Below are positions 27,701-32,580 of a DNA stretch of 32,580 nucleotides, one piece after another. Origin of the DNA: Lachnospiraceae bacterium (lineage in GTDB: Bacteria > Bacillota > Clostridia > Lachnospirales > Lachnospiraceae). The notes beneath the pieces are model-generated. The model did not search any database, had not been told where the DNA came from, and was given only the letters and a program-made list of their open reading frames with translations. A program made the position numbers and the translations under genes. Numbering within the stretch: position 1 is the first letter of the stretch; each line of letters begins with the position of its first letter. The stretch spans positions 1-32,580 of the forward strand of contig JAIKYA010000116.1 of the NCBI GenBank assembly GCA_024683645.1, read 5' to 3'.

Positions 27701-30215
27701 AGATTTTTATCCCGTTTATGCGATAACGGTCCATCGGATCTTCGTTTTTAATGACCGCCAGATCGCTTTGAGCGCTGAAATTGCCTATCAGCTGTCCCAT
27801 TACCTTCTGGAAACAGCTGTGTATGTCTTTCTTCTGCTGATCGGTGAGATTACTGATGTCATCTGATGAAAGGTCTTTCAGCTGATCTTCTCGCAGGCTC
27901 ATGAAATCCAGGTTGAAGATCCTTGACAGATCAACACTTCCGCTCTGATGCGATCTGTACATATATCTTATATCGTTGTCGATCATATCGGACATGTGCT
28001 CAGCCACTTTGTGTTCGATATTTTTACTGAGATACTCCTCTGAGAAAGGTGACTCTCCCTTTCCTTCCAGATAATCCGCCATTTTGGCGTAAGAAGGAGC
28101 TCCTTCTGACGGAAGCATATCCTCCTCCGAATCCTCGATGTCCTTCAGTACGGAACTAATACTGCGCATATACTGCCAGAGACCGGGATCTGCTTCTTCC
28201 AGTTTCCTGCCTTTTAAGTTTTTATGGATGTTTTCCAGATACGAAAGTGCCAGAGCCCTTATATATACGGGATACTTATCACTTGTCGCCGTATATGCCA
28301 GATCCTGAAGCTGATTTATGATCATCAGCTGTCCCTGTATACGTGCATATTCCTTTCTTCCTCCGAAAGCATCAAGATATGCCGTATCTCCCCGGAGTTC
28401 CAGATCGCTCCTGGATGTCAGACCGGTGATATCCTGGGTATAATCCATGACAAAATGAGCCATCAGCCCCAGCTCCCCATGCTGTTCTTTCAGGGCTTTC
28501 AGCTGTGCCGGATTCCTCGGATCAAAATCGGGAAGCGGATTTTTAAGTATACTGCCGATAGCTTTGGCATCGATCCTGCCATACCAGTCTGCGCTGTTCT
28601 CCACCACTGACTGCGGAAGCTGTACATCTTTTACGGGATGGGCAGCATAAGCCATGAAGAATTCTCTTGCAAGCTCCTTTCTTTCTTCATCAGATCCATT
28701 TTCCAGTTCAACAGCCTCTTTGAAACTAAGCCCCTTCTGCCCCATAAAATATCTCAGCATATCGCTGTAGGTTGTTGTGGGCCTTGTCAGTTCACCTGTA
28801 GCACGGTTAGCTGCATCATTCTCTTCTTTCAGTTCTTTATAAAACCATTTTTCTTTTTTGTCACCTTCGGCATAATACAGTCCGGTATTTTCCTCAGCCG
28901 CCTCCACCGGAGCCTGCGCGGGTACTTCAGGTGCCTGCGGCTGTGCATTTGCCGCAGCCTGCCTTTCCTCATCAAAGCCGCTTATCATCTGTTCCAGAGC
29001 ATCGCTGCCCATCAGATCTTTCTCTTCCTGCGGAAGCTTTCTTTCAAGTACACGGTCAAAGGTAAAGAGTCCGAACTCCAGACCGCTGCTCTGTTTCTGA
29101 AGAAAGCCTTTGTCATAGCCTTCTTTGACCAGTTCACGCATTTCGCCAAGCAGTGCCCTGCGTTCTTCCTCCGTCCTTACAGCTGTGGTTTCCACCTTCT
29201 TCCATACGCTGTCCATCCTGTTTAAGAAATCACGCTCACCATCCGCAAATACCGGGTCTTTTCTCGGCTTTCCGCTGCCTATGTCATAATATGCGGTTCC
29301 GTACTTTTTATCCTTTTCGATCAGGAAAAACGAAAGCGCGTTCAGATCCTCTATAGCCCAGCCGTTGCGGATACCGATGACTCTTGCTTCGGTATCGGCA
29401 CGCATGGAGCTCAGCCCCCTCAGACCATAACGTTGGAGCGTGTGCACATGATTTGAAATATGCTTATCGATCTCATCGGCTTCCGGCGTATAGGGCTCTA
29501 TCTTATCCATCTTTTCATAAGCATCCAGCATTTTCTGTCCGTGAGCCAGTATTTCTTTTCTCAGCTGCAGATCTTTCTCTGCGGTAAGTGTTCCGTTGTC
29601 GAGCTCATCAAAATACTCGTAATGACAGCGCATGGATCTGTCAGCCTCTACCATGGCCGTCGTGATAGGATACTTTTCATCGAGTATCCTTACATGTTCC
29701 CTTGTCGCATCGCTGAGGCTTATATTAAGTGACGTTTTGAAATTAGCAAGCAGAAGTCTGGTATTGATCCTCATATCGGCCTTTGCCGCTGTCCATCCCT
29801 TAAGCGCGTATTCCGCAGGATTGATCAGAACCGAATATATAACGTCTCTCATCGAATCGTCACCCGGCTGCAGAAAATCATCAACTTTCTGTTTGAGCTT
29901 TTTTATATAATCTCCGAATTTCTTTTTATACTCTTCCTTATCGGTTGATTCCTTAAATACGGCAGCCGGGGAAGCCGAGGCACTGATGCACGGAGCTGAC
30001 ATTCCATTGTCAAGGCCGAGATCGAAGATCTCTTTTTTTCTTTTTTGTGTCCAGGGACTGCCGAAAAGATAGACAGCCTCCTCGGAAAGCATCTCCTCAG
30101 CACCGATGCAGGAACCGGCTGCTGTCAGCAGATCTCCTACGTCTAAAAAAAGACTTTCCTCTATCTTTTTTTTACTCTTCTCATCTATCTTGTTGTTTTC
30201 AATCTTAAAGCGCAT
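15708..30215 (-). CDS. Giant repeat protein of unknown function (about 4835 aa)
   Basis: One uninterrupted frame encoding roughly 545 kDa. No signal peptide or membrane segment seen, so probably cytosolic. It is rich in charged helical sequence, with strong coiled coil near the C-terminus (residues about 4560-4690; KEEKNFTDQMKEYNEKIHKL). At least three duplicated modules are visible. Module 1, around NGWPxEDIxxxSxFYVxRE, occurs near residues 280, 1120, 1480 and 2530. Module 2, ending DRxRINGxK, then AMADP, spans about 460-890 and 1720-2175. Module 3, ending in MPxLxxxQKxxxE, then coiled coil, spans about 3315-3755 and 4210-4705. Start chosen at ATG 30215 (MRFKIENNKIDEKSKKKIEE) after GGGGGACAGAAGAA; the frame stays open to 30380, but a TATAAT box lies inside that extension. 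No catalytic motif recognised. The adjacent GH25 gene and divergent XRE-type gene are its only clues. Confidence 0.85.
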   Translation of the reverse strand: MRFKIENNKIDEKSKKKIEESLFLDVGDLLTAAGSCIGAEEMLSEEAVYLFGSPWTQKRKKEIFDLGLDNGMSAPCISASASPAAVFKESTDKEEYKKKFGDYIKKLKQKVDDFLQPGDDSMRDVIYSVLINPAEYALKGWTAAKADMRINTRLLLANFKTSLNISLSDATREHVRILDEKYPITTAMVEADRSMRCHYEYFDELDNGTLTAEKDLQLRKEILAHGQKMLDAYEKMDKIEPYTPEADEIDKHISNHVHTLQRYGLRGLSSMRADTEARVIGIRNGWAIEDLNALSFFLIEKDKKYGTAYYDIGSGKPRKDPVFADGERDFLNRMDSVWKKVETTAVRTEEERRALLGEMRELVKEGYDKGFLQKQSSGLEFGLFTFDRVLERKLPQEEKDLMGSDALEQMISGFDEERQAAANAQPQAPEVPAQAPVEAAEENTGLYYAEGDKKEKWFYKELKEENDAANRATGELTRPTTTYSDMLRYFMGQKGLSFKEAVELENGSDEERKELAREFFMAYAAHPVKDVQLPQSVVENSADWYGRIDAKAIGSILKNPLPDFDPRNPAQLKALKEQHGELGLMAHFVMDYTQDITGLTSRSDLELRGDTAYLDAFGGRKEYARIQGQLMIINQLQDLAYTATSDKYPVYIRALALSYLENIHKNLKGRKLEEADPGLWQYMRSISSVLKDIEDSEEDMLPSEGAPSYAKMADYLEGKGESPFSEEYLSKNIEHKVAEHMSDMIDNDIRYMYRSHQSGSVDLSRIFNLDFMSLREDQLKDLSSDDISNLTDQQKKDIHSCFQKVMGQLIGNFSAQSDLAVIKNEDPMDRYRINGIKISQIASAKFPGLQGKDRETAMEALLMEAMADPHAEVSFIALNFDKNLNIVEQPPRIMPKVKPHMEAESTVAAPDERANRDRMIRGAEQLDAFMPGVFRSFRPENTDLNRTETDANALATGLDKQGRAPEAAFVRYQIARNRVLQGLGSRGGSFGFNTLGALTDKLDLAAGSKRTVSEVFAGLRDFPLIDAARTANEIQEIQNTMASQSPEELKASEENNRRLLIEKMNTLENQIRTMRSNIGKGNTRGQVEAVFSEPKEVERFINGHPGSKDILTELDAKKRALANGWPVRDIDLIASFYVKREILKAAAESKVTGTADRLRYERAYRAVNEICDHIDKQPINNEQQRKEVLAFINSYGNALYNNTVACCGMADRGELAVLKAQMREAINAVPDPELYYTAEKQDILKALLPPAQPAENVIFEAYVQPFDQMVPEEHKKPVSDEKYIQAENAKLAGISSQLEKVPQAAADKDMPDAKRRNAMAEYRNIQTDRIADIQLQANGRLYVNQNCVILNDMLDKLDMGKGAGTVFGTLVDDAGEGNDFALPEAARAAWELNLRMRTALSAVSDGRAVPNDFNLREDILDSINALEQRIREMRQNAGALNREEELSKIFSSESAVSDFVNGAPGSKMILADLEGRKMAIAMGWPLEDIDLISSFYVKRQLLKDAMEAKQEGSKEYRDLEAACKTIDEICRHIDYRPVMNAGDRLDALYYIHDHGSALYNETAANAGMADEGQLYILKAQMKKAMSHVPHATAYKNGNQLKTLLEKAGEMNSDIPDIILNKGEYSAEQLKNKEDFEAQLREQELGEALLDLFDQDEVFYKTGDTPSAEDIAGKSAAVWEAKLLRSFVPGYFDSSEVLERVKRINASVTPGMLKVDAPTRLMDDLRTYYLGKGSCSYTLTEPELDAFGQPLKDENGVVRTVKKEYSLNFESFDDVLELNRLPMEARRQLAEQYLNDLEQHPFGEAADDATAEASARYYAGIHKNALMRLEASAYEGIDFNGLADISRLAKGGSKLFVKAIYAQDFMQNTEMFSIYSPDYENIAPNRLRSAYLDEFGDQEGYAAAIERQEVLQGMKMLATVITSDKMYGLKHRALAKHYLQEIDNVLKVPGKLQPGTVVDAIAKAGFLLDPNVSLPDEAQPDNASLQAYLEGNTASPFAKPYLDKVGSAMKASRANEARMEVMEHLSATGNKGIDTSPIFGLSYIHMPHQHKNERGQLVATPQELPSLLELSDAQKKETRDTFDRVLGHLTGKSRYGKQYDYCLRKGEKITDRFRINGMKPLEYLASINYPNIDQQVQGKELDTIIKATIMTAMADPYKKLSFVPYVMDKNGVQLEDKPVPLSASLKQNERPVYGDATMAALPDDEGGKYYAALFKLTCQFPAIVSFDPSVNYKELVADETAREAVKNQQNAVAATGLYQNLYYDDDRDEMPFPDLEIQRAWPTMVCKEKPMRYDLLVGTSADGKLNEQGKRNLTAVRSFFKTARDKVMETADRWEKTNPVYADYMRVYADIMRTADEGFTWRDMEFGSNLYMLTFGQMGGLAAPDMQKINEDSPRFSNDMLLACMGYPSGSPAFELPQAVFAGRKTALILSETERMKKEETLTKSADRMLRKMMLSEMDELEKRLRSIDELARKSKIPGSPEEEYCRMLGDAGEHPAYINNDVYEASSYFARGTAQAWPDMEGKRAMLANGWPLEDINFLSTLYVNREEKKNLLNNKNSFGREEIEEKKRDIKLLDEVIAKLEETPITNAADRQRMLEYLDGYGDRFYLAAAWDNSGKLDVDDKREKMKQRMASKPGPGAFLSAQELEEARAEYQRYKARKNTAEPDKPTVGGPRTDIERSFLNAERIAALYTMQGRLAKERLGSDPVHGVTIQLINSYLEQVNDFYSNTAYLDPAHEADRRSAFERLVKDSRKLLEQIGRSADHIDNGSGKKLSDKEQRIFDSFSAMQDQIRHMRNSYVAYNDFEMKRQLDISRAAQEALKKAQDEEAIRAYLADHPIVEENGKLYASRDHMLSLSGRYRRQMREFYKGDIPEVLEVVNVDGVLRVKAIEDERKRLSEERIKAQKKVQKTIERERRNRSDEYAGEDLYAEGVDDMFANERRRIRQEHIAAGDVREKQNNAAVERANMIPEDDMRIKQSVSQIVEAAFSAAEEAERKYEAAKNDLSPEKIRETTELGIAHAEAVSRYNMMIMAVTATRSEQNLLRVIKNKWPEWYEQHIAPSISRLDKPGEMHGVIDTRILENLPVKERHELIKEISDELHYSDKQRLKKQLLSCRTLTELEPEEQVSHMLHDRVEELKKGLDAENLGDNEKQEYLEALEYADKYVTLGDRNVKNAYFKHRSIEETVSTASANKALADAFDEIEDRDLKIAVNDLMTNSDSFVADGVFPAQSDAFEKMMGLKLNLSKENINSFATMMEMMEEMGMGMSDDFPGGTVFSRGYGEVSSSRMALIEAVNSGDRQSIIAAKRAYEKARNDIEKLIAFADDKKNFSKYSIAGNIDSTRQLDVPLEYSKDFYTNSKINSVHLLYSALKWAGISVQQFREDPNAAIERIVKKNLEMCDPEIRFRGKSAGELIGEFCKEGLFERGELQNKVTGVQLNLTRIEEALSVMDNDPERRKINHRTYKILDMFRQTVLSHHTNNNAFNDVQRKSEVQQLLSIVDMADLENHRAQMLTKKPIGANGQPVPKITVTDYVAGLGADYNGYAAITKRGEEIIADAVRTGGEKFHPVSFMLSRQAAISFLLLKRAADRGKEGYELLEDEVSNMAQYYESIRAAHPEYNMPALSEAQKQRFEDAAKKHAERMKNAQSRLTAEQKQAIEARKNENTIAGRQTAQHITELNNALKAREQQFVNAYNQIEAQRKNAAVANDNEQVRNALDAKRTAVSAMRQWLIDQAKAGNVTTDYAKKRIGEILALKDNDSAKLPVYEMTDTGAKDTHAGRLKEAENIRELTKKPYENDDEKLAVLLDLEKNEDPIARENRLAEEAAQRQQQMQQEMIRRQEELVRENNRIGDNLSRLIPEALTQRLTERFNEKKNADHTAEAMIADGTDALEPDAYHTAKTDQNDANERLLRLYNSVSGTYTADRLQSTLSDILGQTEGSALFAKLQNKVPVVVELDRLTEAERSHFFAAVVGGLSAEERERILSADDAYKPIRDYDFSSLPDGSLDARLEFENQVDHPQAGRVQELLNEAGMDWAKMTGGKGSRQELDDFRKALYDANAMITEVKPEARTVATYLLDADTKRSSNRAKLIHQKGNEKEENRFMQDLFETRNGIVVTKEERADDARRTAGTNPVLDPEYVRNVSGILRKMEEMELFASNNGAEEMSKVYSFRKMADAQRAVEQALGADMTAEENRRKLIDAVNGLKRIRKDTDELMEMAKKSFSKTDYMDNVDNVRENAVPWRYARDRVSSSQLNAVWQFGNLLKRNNITIDEFAADPGAVMQKIKSSAIEEATTLKGIAKGQSIGEMAAYAANGYYNGVIRSRNADLVGKYTRALGGLIDAEPGEYDPARKAQNIYLFQQNVRGYTSQFGDSAQTNVLQLKDGFRGKSKESIDALKAVMMVPENEFDPDLILMKVPYNADGTYRKPFNFADYVNGKAKLPLQNGVDGFLAAQEGRMEKILKDAAAARAKMEQEFPLSATGKYPGIVGDAFNINTYYPFPLVQARQQGLMELLISKQMQPQYQETEQFKNLENELLNIAERYDTLRKANPQLEMPPLNDGQKKQLETVKKNYLELKNNREKLMGKLEDKIAKQVKKEEKNFTDQMKEYNEKIHKLEERIERRNAKLVRAQEKMSRAAAAANENLGLEAYEEKQAILQEKNALVKEKELAERQREALRTGRMRSLSEQYQTGKLPKKYVEERLKQIDEGRENDRLPELFGDPAHNAQDSKSRSDFLTGTLMNQRGANINVRENRNDNPENWRQWNHLFNTETVFEVVEKADAVRPVQERKRPIKLGDMMRDEFGDNKGRKSVGNKKIEPELKVDDKQRLSLPSKNRR

Positions 30216-30243
30216 TTCTTCTGTCCCCCGATCGTTTTTTACT

Positions 30244-30249
30244 ATTATA
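30244..30249 (-). promoter_or_regulatory. -10 box of the giant gene promoter
   Basis: Perfect TATAAT on the minus strand, placing +1 near 30237 and a leader of about 22 nt before ATG 30215. The -35 region is poor (TTCGCT-like at 18 bp), so an activator or alternative factor is possible. This supports the 30215 start over the longer frame. Confidence 0.5.
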
Positions 30250-30345
30250 CAATTCATGCGTAGCGAAAGCGAAGCAAACAGTTGCTTTTTTTTCCGCCAT
30301 AGGATAATCTTAACATAATCTGTCTTTTGAATAAAGGAGTACTTT

Positions 30346-30867
30346 ATGGGCAAAAAATCTTCTATAGAGAACAAGAACATCTATCTTCAGTGCCGTGAGG
30401 ATTGCGAACTCACCCGCGCCATGGCCAGCGAGCTTATGAAAACAGTCTCGGAAAGCCGCATAGAAAAGATTGAAAGCGAAAAGATAATCGCCGCTCCCGA
30501 GGATATAGTCGCGATGGCCGAAGCCTACCGGCAGCCCAGGCTCTGTAACTATTACTGCGCCAACGAATGCGCCATAGGCAGGACCACCGTACCCGAACTG
30601 TCACTGAACAATCTTTCGGAGATCACTCTGGGCATCATCGCTTCACTGAATTCCCTGAACTATGAAAAAGAACGCCTGATATCGATCGCTGTGGACGGCA
30701 CGATATCGGAAGAAGAAATGCCCGACTTTATCAAGATCCAGAATCAGCTGAATGAACTGTCAAAAACAGTGGAAGCCCTGAAGCTCTGGGTGAACAGTAC
30801 CATAGCCTCAGGTGTTATGGACAAAAAGACTTACGAAAAAATACTTGAGCAGACAACAAAAAAATAA
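30346..30867 (+). CDS. XRE-type helix-turn-helix regulator with Cys motif
   Basis: 173 residues. Residues 10-60 read as a helix-turn-helix of the Lachnospiraceae type (IYLQCREDCELTRAMASEL, then SRIEKIESEKIIAAPEDIVAMAEAY). This is followed by the characteristic PRLCNYYCANECAIG with Cys67, Cys71 and Cys75, which could bind metal or a cluster. The helical C-terminal part (about 85-165; LSEITLGIIASLNSLNYEKERL) is probably a dimerisation or effector domain. The ATG has a strong AAGGAG site nine bases upstream. It is divergent from the giant gene across 130 bp, so it may control that gene; this is inference. No convincing promoter of its own was found. The stop codon is the first base triplet of the hairpin at 30865. 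Confidence 0.8.
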   Translation: MGKKSSIENKNIYLQCREDCELTRAMASELMKTVSESRIEKIESEKIIAAPEDIVAMAEAYRQPRLCNYYCANECAIGRTTVPELSLNNLSEITLGIIASLNSLNYEKERLISIAVDGTISEEEMPDFIKIQNQLNELSKTVEALKLWVNSTIASGVMDKKTYEKILEQTTKK

Positions 30868-30894
30868 GACAAAGGGGACGTTCCTTTTGTCTTA
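30865..30894. repeat. REP-like hairpin at the end of the XRE gene
   Basis: TAAGACAAAGG (30865-30875) pairs with CCTTTTGTCTTA (30883-30894) with one bulged A, around GGACGTT. The TAA stop of the regulator is its first three bases. The GGGGACGTTCC core links it to the GGGGACGGACC elements at 3463 and 32234. It has no T-run typical of an intrinsic terminator, but it may still separate the two convergent genes. Confidence 0.65.
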
Positions 30895-30942
30895 CCATAA
30901 ACTCTCCCATCTTGCCGCTCACAGGCCTGCTGCAGTTTTTCT

Positions 30943-32100
30943 TCACTGTCCTCTTAAGCGTATATCGATCTTCTCCAGAAGGTTATAAACTCCGTCTTCG
31001 GAGAGAACGCCCCTTTTCAGTTTTGCCGGCAGCCTGCCCGCTTCATCAGCTTCAAAATCTTCTTTCCACAGAGGCCCTTCGTAATACTCCTCAAGTTTTC
31101 TTATCATCGGCTCATACTCACGCAGCTCTGCCACATCCGCAGCTGCAAGCGCTTCTGCCTTATCGAATATAGCCTCCATCTCCATGATACGTCCGAATTT
31201 ATGCCGTGAGATCTGACTGAACAGATTATATATACCGCTCCTGACAGCGTTGTTGTCATGATCGGCGCCGCTCACCTCATACCAGATATGAGCTGCCCCG
31301 TTGGCTTTAAGTATCTCATGATATGACTTCGGATACTCACCGACTATCGAATCATTTGTTCCGCAGCATAAGATAAAGCTTTCCGGCTCCGCTGCATCCT
31401 CAGCAAATTTCATTTCACTCTCAGCAAGCATTCCCCTGTGTGTCATAAACCTGTCTTTTGCAGGGACCACCCCCGGTGCCGATGATATCGCACATGCATA
31501 GGCAAAAAGCTCCGGCCTTTTTAATACTATATATATGGTCTCGCGCCCGCCCATTGAAAAGCCTGCAAGATAGGTATTTTCCCTGCCATGCCCTGCAGCA
31601 TACTCTTTTTCTATATGCGGCATCAGATCATCTACCAGATCATTGATGAAGTTATCGTAAGGCAGAACACTTTCCTCATCAAAACCGGGTTTCTGCTCGG
31701 GATCCGCCGAGGCATACATATCGGGACACACAATTATCGTATCCTCGATCAGTCCGTCAGCAGCCATATTCCCGGCGATCTCCCGTATCCTGTTTTCCGG
31801 ATCACGTGAAAACGAATACTCATCGCCAAATATCCCGTGCAGCATATACAGCACCGGGTACTTCCCTGCAGTACTGTATGAAGCCGGCAGAAGTATGCAG
31901 TATCCTCTCTCCCTCTTACAGGTCTCTGAGTAATATGTGCCGTGAGTATATTCACCGTAGGCCACATCCGCACGCGGTGTGCAATACTGCGATGGACAGA
32001 ACTCTTCAATACCGTCAGCTGCAGCTGTCGTTATCCTGTGCTCTTCCTCCTTTGCCGCGATACCGCTTGCAAACATATCATGATCCACTTCTTTTATCAT
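30943..32100 (-). CDS. CE1-like esterase fused to a DUF4298 domain
   Basis: 385 residues from ATG 32100, with AGGAAGAGAGG just upstream; a TTG at 32118 would add six residues. In the longer numbering, residues about 40-300 form an alpha/beta-hydrolase of the esterase D / feruloyl esterase type: YPVLYMLHGIFGDE with oxyanion His94, GFSMGG with nucleophile Ser188, CCGTNDSIV with Asp256, and GADHDN with His287. There is no signal peptide, so it probably acts inside the cell on imported ester-linked sugars or similar small esters. Residues 311-386 (MEMEAIFDKAEA, then FEADEAGRLPAKLKRGVLSED) match DUF4298, normally a separate small protein of unknown role. The two are joined by a short linker in one frame. 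Convergent with the XRE gene. Confidence 0.88.
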   Translation of the reverse strand: MIKEVDHDMFASGIAAKEEEHRITTAAADGIEEFCPSQYCTPRADVAYGEYTHGTYYSETCKRERGYCILLPASYSTAGKYPVLYMLHGIFGDEYSFSRDPENRIREIAGNMAADGLIEDTIIVCPDMYASADPEQKPGFDEESVLPYDNFINDLVDDLMPHIEKEYAAGHGRENTYLAGFSMGGRETIYIVLKRPELFAYACAISSAPGVVPAKDRFMTHRGMLAESEMKFAEDAAEPESFILCCGTNDSIVGEYPKSYHEILKANGAAHIWYEVSGADHDNNAVRSGIYNLFSQISRHKFGRIMEMEAIFDKAEALAAADVAELREYEPMIRKLEEYYEGPLWKEDFEADEAGRLPAKLKRGVLSEDGVYNLLEKIDIRLRGQ

Positions 32101-32130
32101 ATAACCTCTCTTCCTCAATGATCTGTCTTA

Positions 32131-32232
32131 TCAGGCTTCTCTGATGAATACTTCCGTCTTTTCCATAACATCTTTAAGGATTTCAATGTCTGCCGTGACG
32201 CTGCCCGTCTCTAACGAATGGTTCGCCGCCTC
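32131..32232 (-). pseudogene. 3' remnant of an unidentified gene, possibly an alpha/beta hydrolase
   Basis: An open stretch of 33 codons then TGA reads EAANHSLETGSVTADIEILK and on to EVFIREA. It looks like a real protein C-terminus; NHSLETG could be the catalytic-His loop of a hydrolase. It has no start; upstream, a stop codon in the same frame lies in the REP-like repeat. Probably the leftover of a gene removed when the repeats arrived or recombined. Identity is tentative. Confidence 0.45.
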
Positions 32233-32233
32233 A

Positions 32234-32301
32234 AAAAACCACGGGGACGGACCTCATGGTTTTTCTCAAAAACCACGGGGACGGACCTCATGGTTTTTCT
32301 C
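32234..32301. repeat. Two tandem 34-bp REP-like elements
   Basis: Copies at 32234-32267 and 32268-32301 are essentially identical. Each is AAAAACCA, a centre containing GGGGACGGACCTCA, then TGGTTTTT, with 8-bp inverted ends. They share AAAACCACGGGGACGGACCT with the palindrome inside sufD (read on its minus strand). They separate the NUDIX stop from the truncated remnant. Confidence 0.9.
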
Positions 32302-32313
32302 ACATGCGCCAGC

Positions 32314-32580
32314 TCATTGCAGAGATCCCTCTTCCGCTTCTCTGTGCAGCTCTTCGAAAAAGGCCGCATACCTGTCGTTATGTGTCTTTATTGCCAGATC
32401 AGAATCCGCATATTCCAGCAGTCCCGCCGCATCAACCCACTTGTATTCCGTCGTTTCTCCTTCCTGCAATACCACGGAATCCTTTGCACAATCCACTACC
32501 ACCAGATAAGAATAAAACATACTGTGGCTCTTATCCCTGAAAATATGACTGATCAGCTGAAATTCATCTGCCCTGATCCC
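32314..32580 (-). CDS. NUDIX-family hydrolase, 5' end beyond window
   Basis: 88 codons visible, open to the right edge. The sequence (GIRADEFQLISHIFRDKSHS, then FYSYLVVVDC, QEGETTEYKWVDAAGLLEY) matches the C-terminal half of NUDIX hydrolases, after the NUDIX box. Such enzymes hydrolyse nucleoside diphosphate derivatives in the cytosol. The catalytic GX5EX7REUXEEXGU box lies beyond the window, so the start and substrate cannot be given. The stop (TGA at 32316-32314) is followed within 12 bases by REP-like repeats. Confidence 0.75.
   Translation of the reverse strand, partial: GIRADEFQLISHIFRDKSHSMFYSYLVVVDCAKDSVVLQEGETTEYKWVDAAGLLEYADSDLAIKTHNDRYAAFFEELHREAEEGSLQ

Noticed and set aside
30216-30380. 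N-terminal extension of the giant protein to 30380
   Set aside because: It contains the TATAAT box, overlaps the divergent XRE gene, and a better ATG with a purine-rich ribosome site exists at 30215.
30865-30894. Rho-independent terminator
   Set aside because: The hairpin lacks a following T-run on either strand and fits the REP-like family better.

Overview
The window looks like a chromosomal segment of an anaerobic Firmicute, most likely a Lachnospiraceae-type Clostridium. This is an inference from several features together: a SufCBD operon, ClpB under a CIRCE operator, a Cys-rich XRE-family regulator typical of that group, DUF6273 and GH25 surface proteins, and consensus sigma-A promoters with 17-bp spacers. 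No tRNA, rRNA, transposase or integrase gene was seen. Most genes lie on the minus strand.

Positions 1-8000, minus strand: the 5' part of a secreted acidic protein; a tripartite hipB-hipS-hipT toxin-antitoxin operon (HipA kinase split in two) whose promoter carries three evenly spaced HipB-type operators; the Fe-S assembly operon sufC-sufB-sufD, with a palindromic REP-like element inserted in frame in sufD; and a CHASE2/transmembrane/HD-GYP protein, probably a c-di-GMP phosphodiesterase.

Positions 7870-9730, accessory island: a repeat-rich stretch without normal genes. After 38-bp and 54-bp tandem repeats, a consensus plus-strand promoter (8275-8303) points into a very regular array (8385-8732) of six units. 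Each unit is GACACGAA, 21 variable bases, then TTCGTGTC. The units repeat every 64 bp, with one gap shortened by 9. The array is followed by three near-copies of a start-codon region and then a PD-(D/E)XK-like nuclease gene whose ATG is one base out of frame across an A8 run. A thirteenth copy of the 8-bp motif overlaps the predicted transcription start of the next gene. This array-plus-nuclease arrangement is the best candidate here for an undescribed system; its function is unknown.

Positions 9756-15671: a zinc-ribbon/TM/FecR/DUF6273 protein (plus strand) converges with clpB (minus strand, promoter overlapped by CIRCE); then a membrane-anchored GH25 muramidase.

Positions 15708-30867: one gene fills 14.5 kb and encodes a protein of about 4835 residues with internally duplicated modules, no visible membrane segments and no family I recognise. 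It probably shares a transcript with the GH25 gene. A small XRE-type regulator is divergently oriented upstream.

Positions 30865-32580: REP-like hairpins, a CE1-like esterase fused to a DUF4298 domain, a 33-codon remnant of another gene cut by tandem REP-like repeats, and the 3' part of a NUDIX hydrolase gene that runs off the window.
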